Below are positions 1 to 5,625 of a stretch of 6,785 nucleotides of DNA, one piece after another (within the stretch, counting starts at the first letter, position 1; the number at the start of each line of letters is the position of its first letter). This DNA comes from Thermoplasmata archaeon (lineage in GTDB: Archaea > Thermoplasmatota > B47-G6), in NCBI GenBank assembly GCA_003663585.1, contig QMTU01000040.1:1-6785 (forward strand), written 5' to 3'. The translations under genes were made by a program, and so were the position numbers. The notes under the pieces were generated by a model. That model searched no databases, was not told the DNA's origin, and was given only the letters and a program-made list of their open reading frames with translations.

Positions 1-948
1 ACGATAAAGGATATGGCTGGGCTTTTGGATCCATGGATGGCGTATGAGCTCGTGAAGGAGATAAAAAGTGAGCTTAAAACAAAGGTAAACGTTCACACTC
101 ACGCAACCAGTGGAATGGCAATAGCAACTTATCTAAAGGCTGTTGAGGCTGGCGCCGATTACATAGACACAGCTATAAGCCCTCTAGCATTCGGAACTGC
201 ACAGCCAGGAATTCAGACAACGTATCACGTGCTTCCCGAGAGGGATAGGCCCAAGGTTAACATGGAGATTATTCACAGAATATCGAAGTACCTAGAAAAG
301 CTCCTTGAGGAAAAGTACAAAGATTTCCTTAGCATAAGAACAATGGGCGTCGATCCAAACGTGCTTATTCATCAGATACCTGGAGGAATGTACTCCAACC
401 TTATAAAGCAGCTCAGGGATCTAAAGAAGCTGGACAAGCTCGATGAAGTTCTCGAGGAAGTTCCAAGGGTAAGGGAGGATCTGGGATATCCTCCGCTTGT
501 TACTCCAACATCGCAGATTGTAGGAATACAGGCGGTTTTTAATGTACTCTTTGAAGGGTATAAGAGGATAACAAAGGAGACGAAGGACTACGTCAAGGGA
601 ATGTATGGAAGACCTCCAGTCCCTATAAGGGATGAGATAGTAAAGCTAATATTGGGGGAGGAAAAGCCAATAGACGTTCGACCGGCGGATCTGTTAGAGC
701 CCATGCTAGAAAGGGCAAAAAAGGAGCTTGAGGAAAAAGGGTACTTGGAAAAGGAGGAGGACGTGCTTAGCTACTGCATATTTCCGCAGGTAGCCCTGGA
801 GTTCTTTGAGCACAGACAAAAGCTCAGGAGAAAAAAGAGCCCCAAGAGGGCACCAACTTTCTACGATCTAAAGGGAAGAACAATAAAAGTAAAGGTAAAC
901 GGAAAGACGTACGAGGTCACGTTTAAGGACATAGAGATAATAAAGTAA
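1..948 (+). CDS. Carboxyltransferase subunit of a biotin-dependent (de)carboxylase, OadA/PycB type; 5' end missing
   Basis: The frame is open from base 1 (Thr-Ile-Lys-Asp-Met), so the ATG at 13 is internal and the true start lies outside the window. The 315 visible residues are the C-terminal part of the carboxyltransferase family that includes oxaloacetate decarboxylase alpha, pyruvate carboxylase subunit B and the transcarboxylase 5S subunit. Visible motifs are KDMAGLL at bases 7-27, whose Lys is the carboxylated metal-bridging lysine by family knowledge, and VHTHATSG with the two metal-binding His at 94-102. The DTAISPLAFGTAQP segment and the PYC/OADA conserved domain (EDVLSYCIFPQVALEFF) follow. 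The protein stops just after VNGKTYEV, where many relatives continue into a biotinyl domain; no AMKM biotin site is present, so a separate biotin carrier is expected. Likely role: cytosolic carboxyl transfer between biotin and pyruvate or oxaloacetate. Methylmalonyl-CoA-type specificity is not excluded. The next gene is convergent, about 20 bp away. Confidence 0.9.
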   Translation, partial: TIKDMAGLLDPWMAYELVKEIKSELKTKVNVHTHATSGMAIATYLKAVEAGADYIDTAISPLAFGTAQPGIQTTYHVLPERDRPKVNMEIIHRISKYLEKLLEEKYKDFLSIRTMGVDPNVLIHQIPGGMYSNLIKQLRDLKKLDKLDEVLEEVPRVREDLGYPPLVTPTSQIVGIQAVFNVLFEGYKRITKETKDYVKGMYGRPPVPIRDEIVKLILGEEKPIDVRPADLLEPMLERAKKELEEKGYLEKEEDVLSYCIFPQVALEFFEHRQKLRRKKSPKRAPTFYDLKGRTIKVKVNGKTYEVTFKDIEIIK

Positions 949-967
949 GAAGGCTAAGAACCTAAGG

Positions 968-1498
968 TTAGCGTGTAATACCTAGTATATTTAGAACCTT
1001 CTGTGCACCCTCTTTTCCGCTATTTACGTAGTGGATTTCCGCAGTTTTCCTAGAATCTATGTACTTGCCAAAGCACTCGCCAATCTTATCAGTATCGTAC
1101 CCTGACCTCACAATGACCACAGGTTTCCTGTAGTCATATGCCATAAGAACCTCTATCATGCTCCCTATTCTTCCTCCCATGGCTACTAACACGTCACTCG
1201 TCCTGCAGATTATTGTGCTCCTTGACACAAACCCTATATCTGTCTGCACGATTATGGAGTTTCTTCTCCTAGGTGGAAGCACATGAGGGCTTACTGGAAG
1301 GATAAATATTACAGTAAATCCCATGTCAAGGGCTCTATCAGCAATGTCCTTCATGAGGCCCCAATACCCTCCAAGCACTAAAAAGAAGTTATCCTTGAAC
1401 TTGCTCAGCTCATCAAGAAACTCCATAGCGTTTTCTAGGGCACTTTCAGTTGGCTGTTCGCTAACTGCAGCAATCCCAACGTAGTAAATATCATCCAT
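968..1498 (-). CDS. LOG/TIGR00725-like Rossmann-fold nucleotide-binding protein
   Basis: This 176-residue cytosolic protein resembles the TIGR00725/LOG (lysine decarboxylase-like) family of Rossmann proteins. It starts with a beta strand (YYVGIAAVSE), has the GGYWGLM loop at residues 43-49, VSRSTIICRTSDVLVAMGG around 91-109, and a GRIGSMIEV loop at 110-117 where LOG enzymes carry PGGxGTxxE. The Glu (E116) and an upstream Arg (R93) are kept, but the Pro and the GT pair are not, so cytokinin-type phosphoribohydrolase activity should not be assumed. The frame is open to an ATG at 1558, which would add 20 residues. I prefer the ATG at 1498 because the fold begins there, a GAGG lies 9 nt upstream (1511-1508), and a TATA-like tract at about 1578 would place the transcript start downstream of 1558. 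It lies downstream of the large secreted protein gene on the same strand. Its physiological substrate is unknown. Confidence 0.75.
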   Translation of the reverse strand: MDDIYYVGIAAVSEQPTESALENAMEFLDELSKFKDNFFLVLGGYWGLMKDIADRALDMGFTVIFILPVSPHVLPPRRRNSIIVQTDIGFVSRSTIICRTSDVLVAMGGRIGSMIEVLMAYDYRKPVVIVRSGYDTDKIGECFGKYIDSRKTAEIHYVNSGKEGAQKVLNILGITR

Positions 1499-1570
1499 AA
1501 GAGCCATCCTCATGAGTACTAGAAAAACTTTAGATGCTATAGGCATATCGCTTGCCATAAAATGTTGATT

Positions 1571-1596
1571 CTCTAAAATAAAAAGAAGAAAAGAGA
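1571..1596 (-). terminator. T-rich tract after the large ORF; candidate terminator and TATA element
   Basis: On the minus strand the TGA of the large ORF (1599-1597) is followed at once by a pyrimidine-rich run containing TCTTTTCTTCTTTTT and ATTTT. Oligo-T runs at gene ends are typical archaeal intrinsic terminators. The same stretch contains TTTTTATTTTAG, which resembles a TATA box and is centred about 20 bp before the ATG at 1558 and about 80 bp before the preferred start of the LOG-like gene. One element may therefore end one transcript and begin the next. No stable hairpin was seen. Confidence 0.4.
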
Positions 1597-4209
1597 TCAG
1601 AGAAGGGTTATTTTCATGGTATCTGGAACCTCAATATTCACGTTCTCAGGAGTCTTAGTGTGTAGTTCTCCACTTGTACTGTTAATGAGTGTAACTAGTC
1701 CAACTAGTGGATCCTTGGGCAGGCTTGGGGTGTCAGGTCCTAGGAAGAACTCACGAAGGAACCTCGGAAGCACGAAGTACACCTTTGGTATGACCTTGGC
1801 CCCTATGCTAAGGCTTAGTGTAGTGGCAACACTGTTTCTGTTTGAGATCACTATCACGGCATCTCCTCCAAGCTTTAAGTTGCTGATGTCAAGCCCGTTG
1901 ACGTTCTTGTAGACTGCTATTGCCTTGAACGGCTTGTTCTCTAGGAAGTTCTTGTACTCTTCTATAGGTATAACGTATACGTCAAACCTAACGCCGCTCT
2001 CAGGAAGCTCGTTCACCAGCTTGTATCCGAAGAGATCATATAGTATTGCTATCCACGTTGGGGCAACCTGGTACGCCTCGTTCACCTTTATCTTCATGTT
2101 CAGCAGTGCTGTATAGCTCTTTGGCTCTTCAACGCTGTATATCTGATCAAGATATGGAACCTCATTGTCAAGGACTACTGTGTACGTGTAGTTTCCTGCC
2201 TTTGGAAGATATATCTTGAACATAGTGGATCCAAGCCTGCTTGTCACTACTATTGAGAAGTTCTGTGTTCTAGCAATTCCCACGTTTGGCAGGTATACAT
2301 ATCCATTCATGTCCGTGAGCTTTGGAATTGCTATGTATGGTGCTGAGTCATATCCAGACTCTATCGTCCAGTGGCTCCACAGCTCAACTCTTGCACCATC
2401 TACTGGGTTACCGTATTTATCCACAACGCGTATCGTTAGATTGGCCAGCTTGTCGGGGTAGTTGTATGGCACTTCGCTCCTCCATGGCCAGTCGTATACT
2501 CCGTCCTCTGCCCACTCCATAGGATATGTTCCTTGATACCATCCCCCAACGTTAATACCTCTTGGTGGATCGAAGTCCCTTTCCCAATTGTCTGGAGAGG
2601 CAGATGGATCTACGTGATGCCATGAGCCATTATACCAGAAGTTGTTGAACATGTGATCCTCTGCTATATTACAGATCACTATGGAAGGTATTAGTGCTGC
2701 TCTGGCAGATGTAAGGAACAATATAGAACACTCTCCACAGAGGATAGACCACTCTGGGTCTGCTGCATGCATGTAGATGTTGTACCAGCCTGGAGGTTTC
2801 CAGTATACTGTACCAATATGCCAGTAGAGACCTACATCCTGCTTAAGCCAGTACATGACCCACCAAGCAGCCTCGTACAAGGTCTCAGCGTTCTTTACCC
2901 TTTCATAGAGCGATGCTCCATAAGTCGTGTCGTTCATGATAAATGTCCTGTAGAAGTGTCCTTGATACCTGTCCGGCCATGCCCAAGCGGCCATAAGGTA
3001 TCTGTCCCACATTACGACGTGCTTGTAGTAGATGTCCTTAGGCACATACTCCCATCCAGTTTCGGTCCTGTACTTCAATGTCGAGTAGTCTCCAAAGTCA
3101 ACTACCTCTACATATGGCAGCTTCTCAGCCCAATAGTATATGGACGTAATGTCCTCCATGTATAGATATGTGGAATCCTTGTCCGCAAGTGTTATGAGGT
3201 TGTACGTTCTATCAGCTGCTATAAGGTATGCAAGCTCGTCTACGTACTTCTCATCAGCCTTAAGTATAAGATCAGAGTATATGTCCACGTACTTCGTAGT
3301 TACCTTGTCTAGGATTATATAATCAATATCGGGATAATATCCAGGTCCCCAGAACCAGTTCGCAAGCCTCATCTTGTCAGCATCCGACTTCCAGACCTTG
3401 AACTCTGGGAACACTCCTGAGCCACGGTTCATTAGGTAGTATACCTTTCCGTCAGAAGATCCCACTAAAAGATCTGGAAGGCCATCTCCGTTCAAGTCTG
3501 CTAAGGCTGGTGCGGCATCTGATATCTCAACCTCTGAAAGGGCTCCTAGCTTTGCCCATGCAGGATGATAAGTGCCCATTCCCGTCTTCATGTACACGTA
3601 GATGCTGTTCTCATATCCCACTAATAGGTAGAGGTTGTCTCCAATGTATCCAAGGGTGATCGTTATGTTCGGGCCTTCATAGACGCCCTCCCAGTGCCAT
3701 CCTCTGCCATCCCACCAGTCCTCCTTCCAAGCTGCGAAGTACTCCTGATCTACTGTCCATCCATCCTCCTCCTGTATTAATGCCTTAACGAGGCCCTCTC
3801 CGGTTCCCACAATAACATCGAGCTTTCCATCGTTGTTTATGTCAAAGAGGGATACGCTATATGGGCCTGCTCCTAGGTCTATATCGCTAAAGTAGTTCTC
3901 CACAAGCGTCCAGCTCGGGTTTTCAGCAGACCCTGTGTTCCTGTAGAAGAGCAGCGTTCCGTTCTCAGTACCAATTACTAGGTCTACGAGACCATCTCCA
4001 TCAAGGTCTCCTAGGGCAGGATACACCTGAACGTCTGTCACGTTAAGGACGCTGTATGGCGTGAACTTTGCTTGAAGCTCTGTGCCAACGTTCTCATACA
4101 GGTACACCTTTCCATCTCCTGCTCCAACGGCGAGGTCAGGTAGCCCATCACCATTGAAGTCACAAACAGATACTATGCTCCTTCCAGGAACGCTAAGTGG
4201 CTCCTGCAT
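1597..4209 (-). CDS. Secreted-type protein with VCBS/FG-GAP repeats and a transglutaminase-like domain (downstream part of an amber-split gene)
   Basis: The intact 870-codon ORF has four clear VCBS/FG-GAP repeats with calcium-loop motifs: DFNGDGLPD (residues 17-25), DLDGDGLVD (68-76), DINNDGKLD (123-131) and DLNGDGLPD (238-246). A degenerate repeat lies near 182-208; together they may form a beta-propeller. A Tyr/Trp-rich region follows, then a transglutaminase-like fold with the expected triad: Cys494 in CGEC, His519 in EDHMF, Asp534 in HHVDPS. Residues about 590-675 (LTIRVVDKYGNPVDGARVELW) resemble an Ig/carboxypeptidase-regulatory domain. The C-terminus shows no membrane anchor. Such proteins act outside the cell, yet this ORF has no signal peptide; the signal sits in the same-frame ORF just upstream, past one TAG. 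The ATG at 4209 lacks a well-spaced ribosome site (GAGGT is 14 nt away) and lies in a hairpin loop, so it is probably not the natural start. Likely role: extracellular transglutaminase, peptidase or amidase-like enzyme; substrate unknown. Confidence 0.85.
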   Translation of the reverse strand: MQEPLSVPGRSIVSVCDFNGDGLPDLAVGAGDGKVYLYENVGTELQAKFTPYSVLNVTDVQVYPALGDLDGDGLVDLVIGTENGTLLFYRNTGSAENPSWTLVENYFSDIDLGAGPYSVSLFDINNDGKLDVIVGTGEGLVKALIQEEDGWTVDQEYFAAWKEDWWDGRGWHWEGVYEGPNITITLGYIGDNLYLLVGYENSIYVYMKTGMGTYHPAWAKLGALSEVEISDAAPALADLNGDGLPDLLVGSSDGKVYYLMNRGSGVFPEFKVWKSDADKMRLANWFWGPGYYPDIDYIILDKVTTKYVDIYSDLILKADEKYVDELAYLIAADRTYNLITLADKDSTYLYMEDITSIYYWAEKLPYVEVVDFGDYSTLKYRTETGWEYVPKDIYYKHVVMWDRYLMAAWAWPDRYQGHFYRTFIMNDTTYGASLYERVKNAETLYEAAWWVMYWLKQDVGLYWHIGTVYWKPPGWYNIYMHAADPEWSILCGECSILFLTSARAALIPSIVICNIAEDHMFNNFWYNGSWHHVDPSASPDNWERDFDPPRGINVGGWYQGTYPMEWAEDGVYDWPWRSEVPYNYPDKLANLTIRVVDKYGNPVDGARVELWSHWTIESGYDSAPYIAIPKLTDMNGYVYLPNVGIARTQNFSIVVTSRLGSTMFKIYLPKAGNYTYTVVLDNEVPYLDQIYSVEEPKSYTALLNMKIKVNEAYQVAPTWIAILYDLFGYKLVNELPESGVRFDVYVIPIEEYKNFLENKPFKAIAVYKNVNGLDISNLKLGGDAVIVISNRNSVATTLSLSIGAKVIPKVYFVLPRFLREFFLGPDTPSLPKDPLVGLVTLINSTSGELHTKTPENVNIEVPDTMKITLL

Positions 4210-4221
4210 GAGCCACTGGAA
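4182..4221 (-). other. Stem-loop directly downstream of the in-frame TAG
   Basis: In the mRNA sense, perfect 8-bp arms AGTGGCTC (4217-4210) and GAGCCACT (4203-4196) enclose a 6-nt loop ATGCAG that contains the ATG at 4209. A second pair, TTCCAG (4221-4216, touching the TAG) and CTGGAA (4187-4182), can form an outer stem if the inner stem is shortened to 6 bp, leaving 10 unpaired bases on the 3' side. Structures starting within a few bases of a stop codon are known to promote readthrough or recoding in some genes. A function here is inference. Confidence 0.55.
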
Positions 4222-4224
4222 CTA
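4222..4224 (-). other. In-frame amber (TAG) joining the two parts of the secreted protein
   Basis: Reading from 4503, codon 94 is TAG, followed in the same frame by TTC CAG TGG CTC ATG and then 869 further sense codons to the TGA at 1597. A single C-to-T change of CAG (Gln) would create this stop, giving VRQFQWLMQ in the restored helix; another sense codon is possible. No other lesion is visible in the downstream ORF. TAG also ends nob1 (5307-5309) and the MTH1187-like gene (5623-5625), so it acts as a normal stop here. Recent nonsense mutation, sequencing error or programmed readthrough are the main explanations. Confidence 0.85.
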
Positions 4225-4503
4225 CCTCACAAGAAGCGGCTTTATCCAGTCTGGGACTCTCTCAAGCGCTTGCATGGCCTTTTCCGTTAAGAAGTACTTT
4301 GTGGTCTCCATGGGCTTTAGGGCCTTTATCTTAGAGTCGTAGAAAATGGCATAATATCCGCCAGCTGGAATCTCCACGTTTATTGAAACGGATCTAGTAT
4401 ACGCGCCTCTCTGTGCAAAAATTGTTGTTGATAGAACGGCGCTGTTTAGCAGTATGGCAATCACTAAAACTGCCAAAAGGAACCTCTTCATGGAATATTT
4501 CAT
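4222..4503 (-). CDS. Signal-peptide N-terminus of the VCBS/transglutaminase protein, ended by in-frame TAG
   Basis: This 93-residue ORF opens with MKYSMKR and a hydrophobic stretch (FLLAVLVIAILLNSAVLS), a typical Sec signal peptide with possible cleavage after TTIFA. A short beta-rich part (SVSINVEIPAGGYYAIFYD) and an amphipathic helix (LTEKAMQALERVPDWIKPLL) follow. It ends in TAG at 4224-4222. The frame after the TAG is open without a shift through the whole downstream ORF (1597), so the two are almost certainly one gene of 969 codons. From memory, archaeal transglutaminase-like proteins have a similar helix (ALxxVPxWLRxxL) running on into the rest of the protein, which supports this. The frame extends to a GTG at 4515, but that GTG belongs to the GAGGTG ribosome site; the ATG at 4503 lies 9 nt after it and starts the signal peptide sensibly. 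As an independent protein it would be a small secreted peptide of no recognised family. Confidence 0.8.
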   Translation of the reverse strand: MKYSMKRFLLAVLVIAILLNSAVLSTTIFAQRGAYTRSVSINVEIPAGGYYAIFYDSKIKALKPMETTKYFLTEKAMQALERVPDWIKPLLVR

Positions 4504-4512
4504 GCGGTTCAA

Positions 4513-4518
4513 CACCTC
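4513..4518 (-). promoter_or_regulatory. Shine-Dalgarno GAGGTG deciding the start at 4503
   Basis: GAGGTG matches the archaeal GGAGGTGAT consensus and lies 9 nt before the ATG at 4503. Its GTG is in frame and is the outermost possible start codon, but it is better explained as part of the ribosome-binding site. Confidence 0.6.
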
Positions 4519-4621
4519 TACTTTCGAACATCTATTCCTGGACTATATCTTATGTTAAGGAGACAGGAATTAATTAAATGTTTCCAAAGGAGTTCAGAAT
4601 AAAATTTAGAATGTTTGAACA

Positions 4622-4645
4622 ATTGATCAATAGACTTATATATTT
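4622..4645. promoter_or_regulatory. Palindrome next to a TATA box in the divergent intergenic region
   Basis: The perfect 10-bp palindrome ATTGATCAAT (4622-4631) lies 3 bp from CTTATATATT (4635-4644). The TATA element could serve either strand: leftward it would drive the secreted protein gene with a leader of about 110 nt, rightward a transcript starting near 4665. A palindrome this close to a TATA box could be an operator. Direction and function are inferred. A second weak leftward candidate, ATTTAATTAATT, lies at 4580-4569. Confidence 0.35.
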
Positions 4646-4780
4646 GCACCTATCCCAAATATACGTCTTTTGGTTTAGTATTTTAACCATTAGTCTATGT
4701 AGAACATGCGATTATAGAAGAAGGCATGGATTCTAGCTTAAAACATGGACAGTTTTCGGCTGGTTTTCATGGGCGATTAA

Positions 4781-4811
4781 CAAGCATATATTTTTCAAGC
4801 GTTTATATTTT
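4781..4811 (+). promoter_or_regulatory. nob1 promoter with tandem TATA-like near-repeat
   Basis: Two adjacent near-copies, CAAGCATATATTTTT (4781-4795) and CAAGCGTTTATATTTT (4796-4811), each contain a TATA-like box. The first is spaced to start transcription near 4815, giving a leader of about 12 nt that just includes the ribosome-binding site. The second would start transcription near or inside the start codon. Confidence 0.45.
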
Positions 4812-4814
4812 AGT

Positions 4815-4821
4815 AGGTGAT
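4815..4821 (+). promoter_or_regulatory. Shine-Dalgarno AGGTGAT supporting the TTG start of nob1
   Basis: Seven bases match the archaeal consensus, 5 nt before the TTG at 4827. This supports TTG over the GTG at 4833, which would remove part of the first PIN strand. Confidence 0.7.
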
Positions 4822-4826
4822 ATCCT

Positions 4827-5309
4827 TTGACCGTGTACGTGGTAGACACCTCAGCGATCCTTGCAAACTTTGTTGGGGAAGAGATGGTGGCTCCAGTTAG
4901 GGTATATGACGAGCTACTTAAGTACAAGGACGAGATACCTGACTACTTGTATACGTTCTACGAGGAAAGGCTGAGGTTCTTTGAGCCAAGTGAGGAAAGC
5001 CTAGGAAAAGTTATTGAGGCTGCAAAGCGTACAGGAGATTACCATAGACTATCAGAGACTGATTTACATCTAATAGCGCTGGCCATGGATTTCAATGGCG
5101 TTGTCGTGACAAATGATCTATCCGTTCAGAACGTCTGTAAAGTACTTAATGTGAGGTACATGAGCTATCTGAGCAAGGAGATATCAAAAGTATTTGAGTG
5201 GGAGATCGTGTGTAAGTCCTGCGGTAAGGTTCTTGACAAGAAGTATGACGTGTGCCCTTACTGTGGAGGAGAGGTTGGATATAGGATAAAAAGGTCTCGA
5301 AAAATTTAG
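4827..5309 (+). CDS. nob1: Ribosome maturation endonuclease Nob1 (PIN domain plus zinc ribbon)
   Basis: The 160-residue protein matches the archaeal Nob1 layout. The PIN domain spans about residues 1-120, with the first strand and acidic residue in VYVVDTSAIL (Asp7), then Glu29, the ETDLHLIALA region (Glu77/Asp79) and VVTNDLSVQNV (Asp97); these acidic residues bind the catalytic metal in the family. A four-cysteine zinc ribbon follows, CKSC (129, 132) and CPYC (143, 146), with a basic tail. Nob1 cleaves the 3' end of precursor 16S/18S rRNA in the small-subunit precursor; here that is inferred from family membership. The start is TTG, chosen because AGGTGAT lies 5 nt upstream and the PIN fold begins at residue 3. 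The stop is TAG. The MTH1187-like gene follows 16 bp later and is probably cotranscribed. A toxin VapC is unlikely because of the zinc ribbon and the lack of an antitoxin neighbour. Confidence 0.92.
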   Translation: MTVYVVDTSAILANFVGEEMVAPVRVYDELLKYKDEIPDYLYTFYEERLRFFEPSEESLGKVIEAAKRTGDYHRLSETDLHLIALAMDFNGVVVTNDLSVQNVCKVLNVRYMSYLSKEISKVFEWEIVCKSCGKVLDKKYDVCPYCGGEVGYRIKRSRKI

Positions 5310-5310
5310 A

Positions 5311-5315
5311 GGAGG
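5311..5315 (+). promoter_or_regulatory. Shine-Dalgarno GGAGG for the MTH1187-like gene
   Basis: GGAGG lies 10 nt before the ATG at 5326 but only 1 nt before the alternative GTG at 5317, which is too close. It favours the ATG. Confidence 0.6.
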
Positions 5316-5325
5316 CGTGCTTATT

Positions 5326-5625
5326 ATGCTCATAGCGTTTTCTGTCGTGCCTTTAGGAATAGGCACAAGCGTTGGAAAATACGTTCAGAGAGTTATAGAT
5401 GAGCTCAGGAGAAGAGGATTTAAGTTCCAAGTAGGACCCATGTTTACAACAGTGGAGCTTGATCCCAAGGATATGATGAAGTTCTTTGAGTTCCTAAGGG
5501 ACGTGCACGAGATGTTTGCGTCTGAGGGCATAGGCAGAATAGAGACTCTGATTAAAATTGATGATAGAAGAGATAAGCCTGAGACCATAGAATATAAGGT
5601 AAAAAGAGCACTAGGTGAAATATAG
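5326..5625 (+). CDS. MTH1187 family thiamine-binding protein
   Basis: The 99-residue protein has the family's N-terminus (MLIAFSVVPLGIGTSVGKYV) followed by VQRVIDELRRRGFKFQVGPMFTTVELD and an MMKFFEFLRDVHEMFASEGIGRIETLIKI-like region cut here to its key parts: FEFLRDVHE, then IKIDDRRDKP. This is the ferredoxin-like fold of the MTH1187/YkoF (formerly DUF77) family. Members bind thiamine or related molecules, often as tetramers, in the cytosol; the physiological role is still vague. The frame extends to a GTG at 5317, but the ATG at 5326 fits both the family start and the GGAGG spacing. The gene lies 16 bp after nob1 on the same strand, so an operon is likely. Its TAG stop directly abuts the stop of the convergent padR gene with no spacer. 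Confidence 0.9.
   Translation: MLIAFSVVPLGIGTSVGKYVQRVIDELRRRGFKFQVGPMFTTVELDPKDMMKFFEFLRDVHEMFASEGIGRIETLIKIDDRRDKPETIEYKVKRALGEI

Noticed and set aside
959..969. AACCT-A-AGGTT inverted repeat between the convergent genes as a terminator
   Set aside because: A one-base loop cannot fold as an RNA hairpin and no T-run follows on either strand.
4222..4224. Pyrrolysine insertion at the TAG
   Set aside because: Not supported as the default: two nearby genes end in TAG, the position lies in a predicted helix rather than a known methylamine methyltransferase, and no pyl genes are visible. It is kept only as a check in the main finding.
1616..4342. Several rightward ORFs of 60-132 codons opposite the large secreted protein gene
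   Set aside because: They lie antisense to a gene with clear domains, are Ser/Thr/Pro-rich shadows and lack ribosome-binding sites.
4578..4736. A 52-codon rightward ORF (MFPKEFRIKF...) in the intergenic region
   Set aside because: Its nearest AAGGAG is about 15 nt from the ATG, composition is like AT-rich spacer DNA, the TATA box at 4635 lies inside it, and no family is recognisable.
4827..5309. PIN-domain toxin (VapC)
   Set aside because: The four-cysteine zinc ribbon and the absence of an antitoxin gene point to Nob1.
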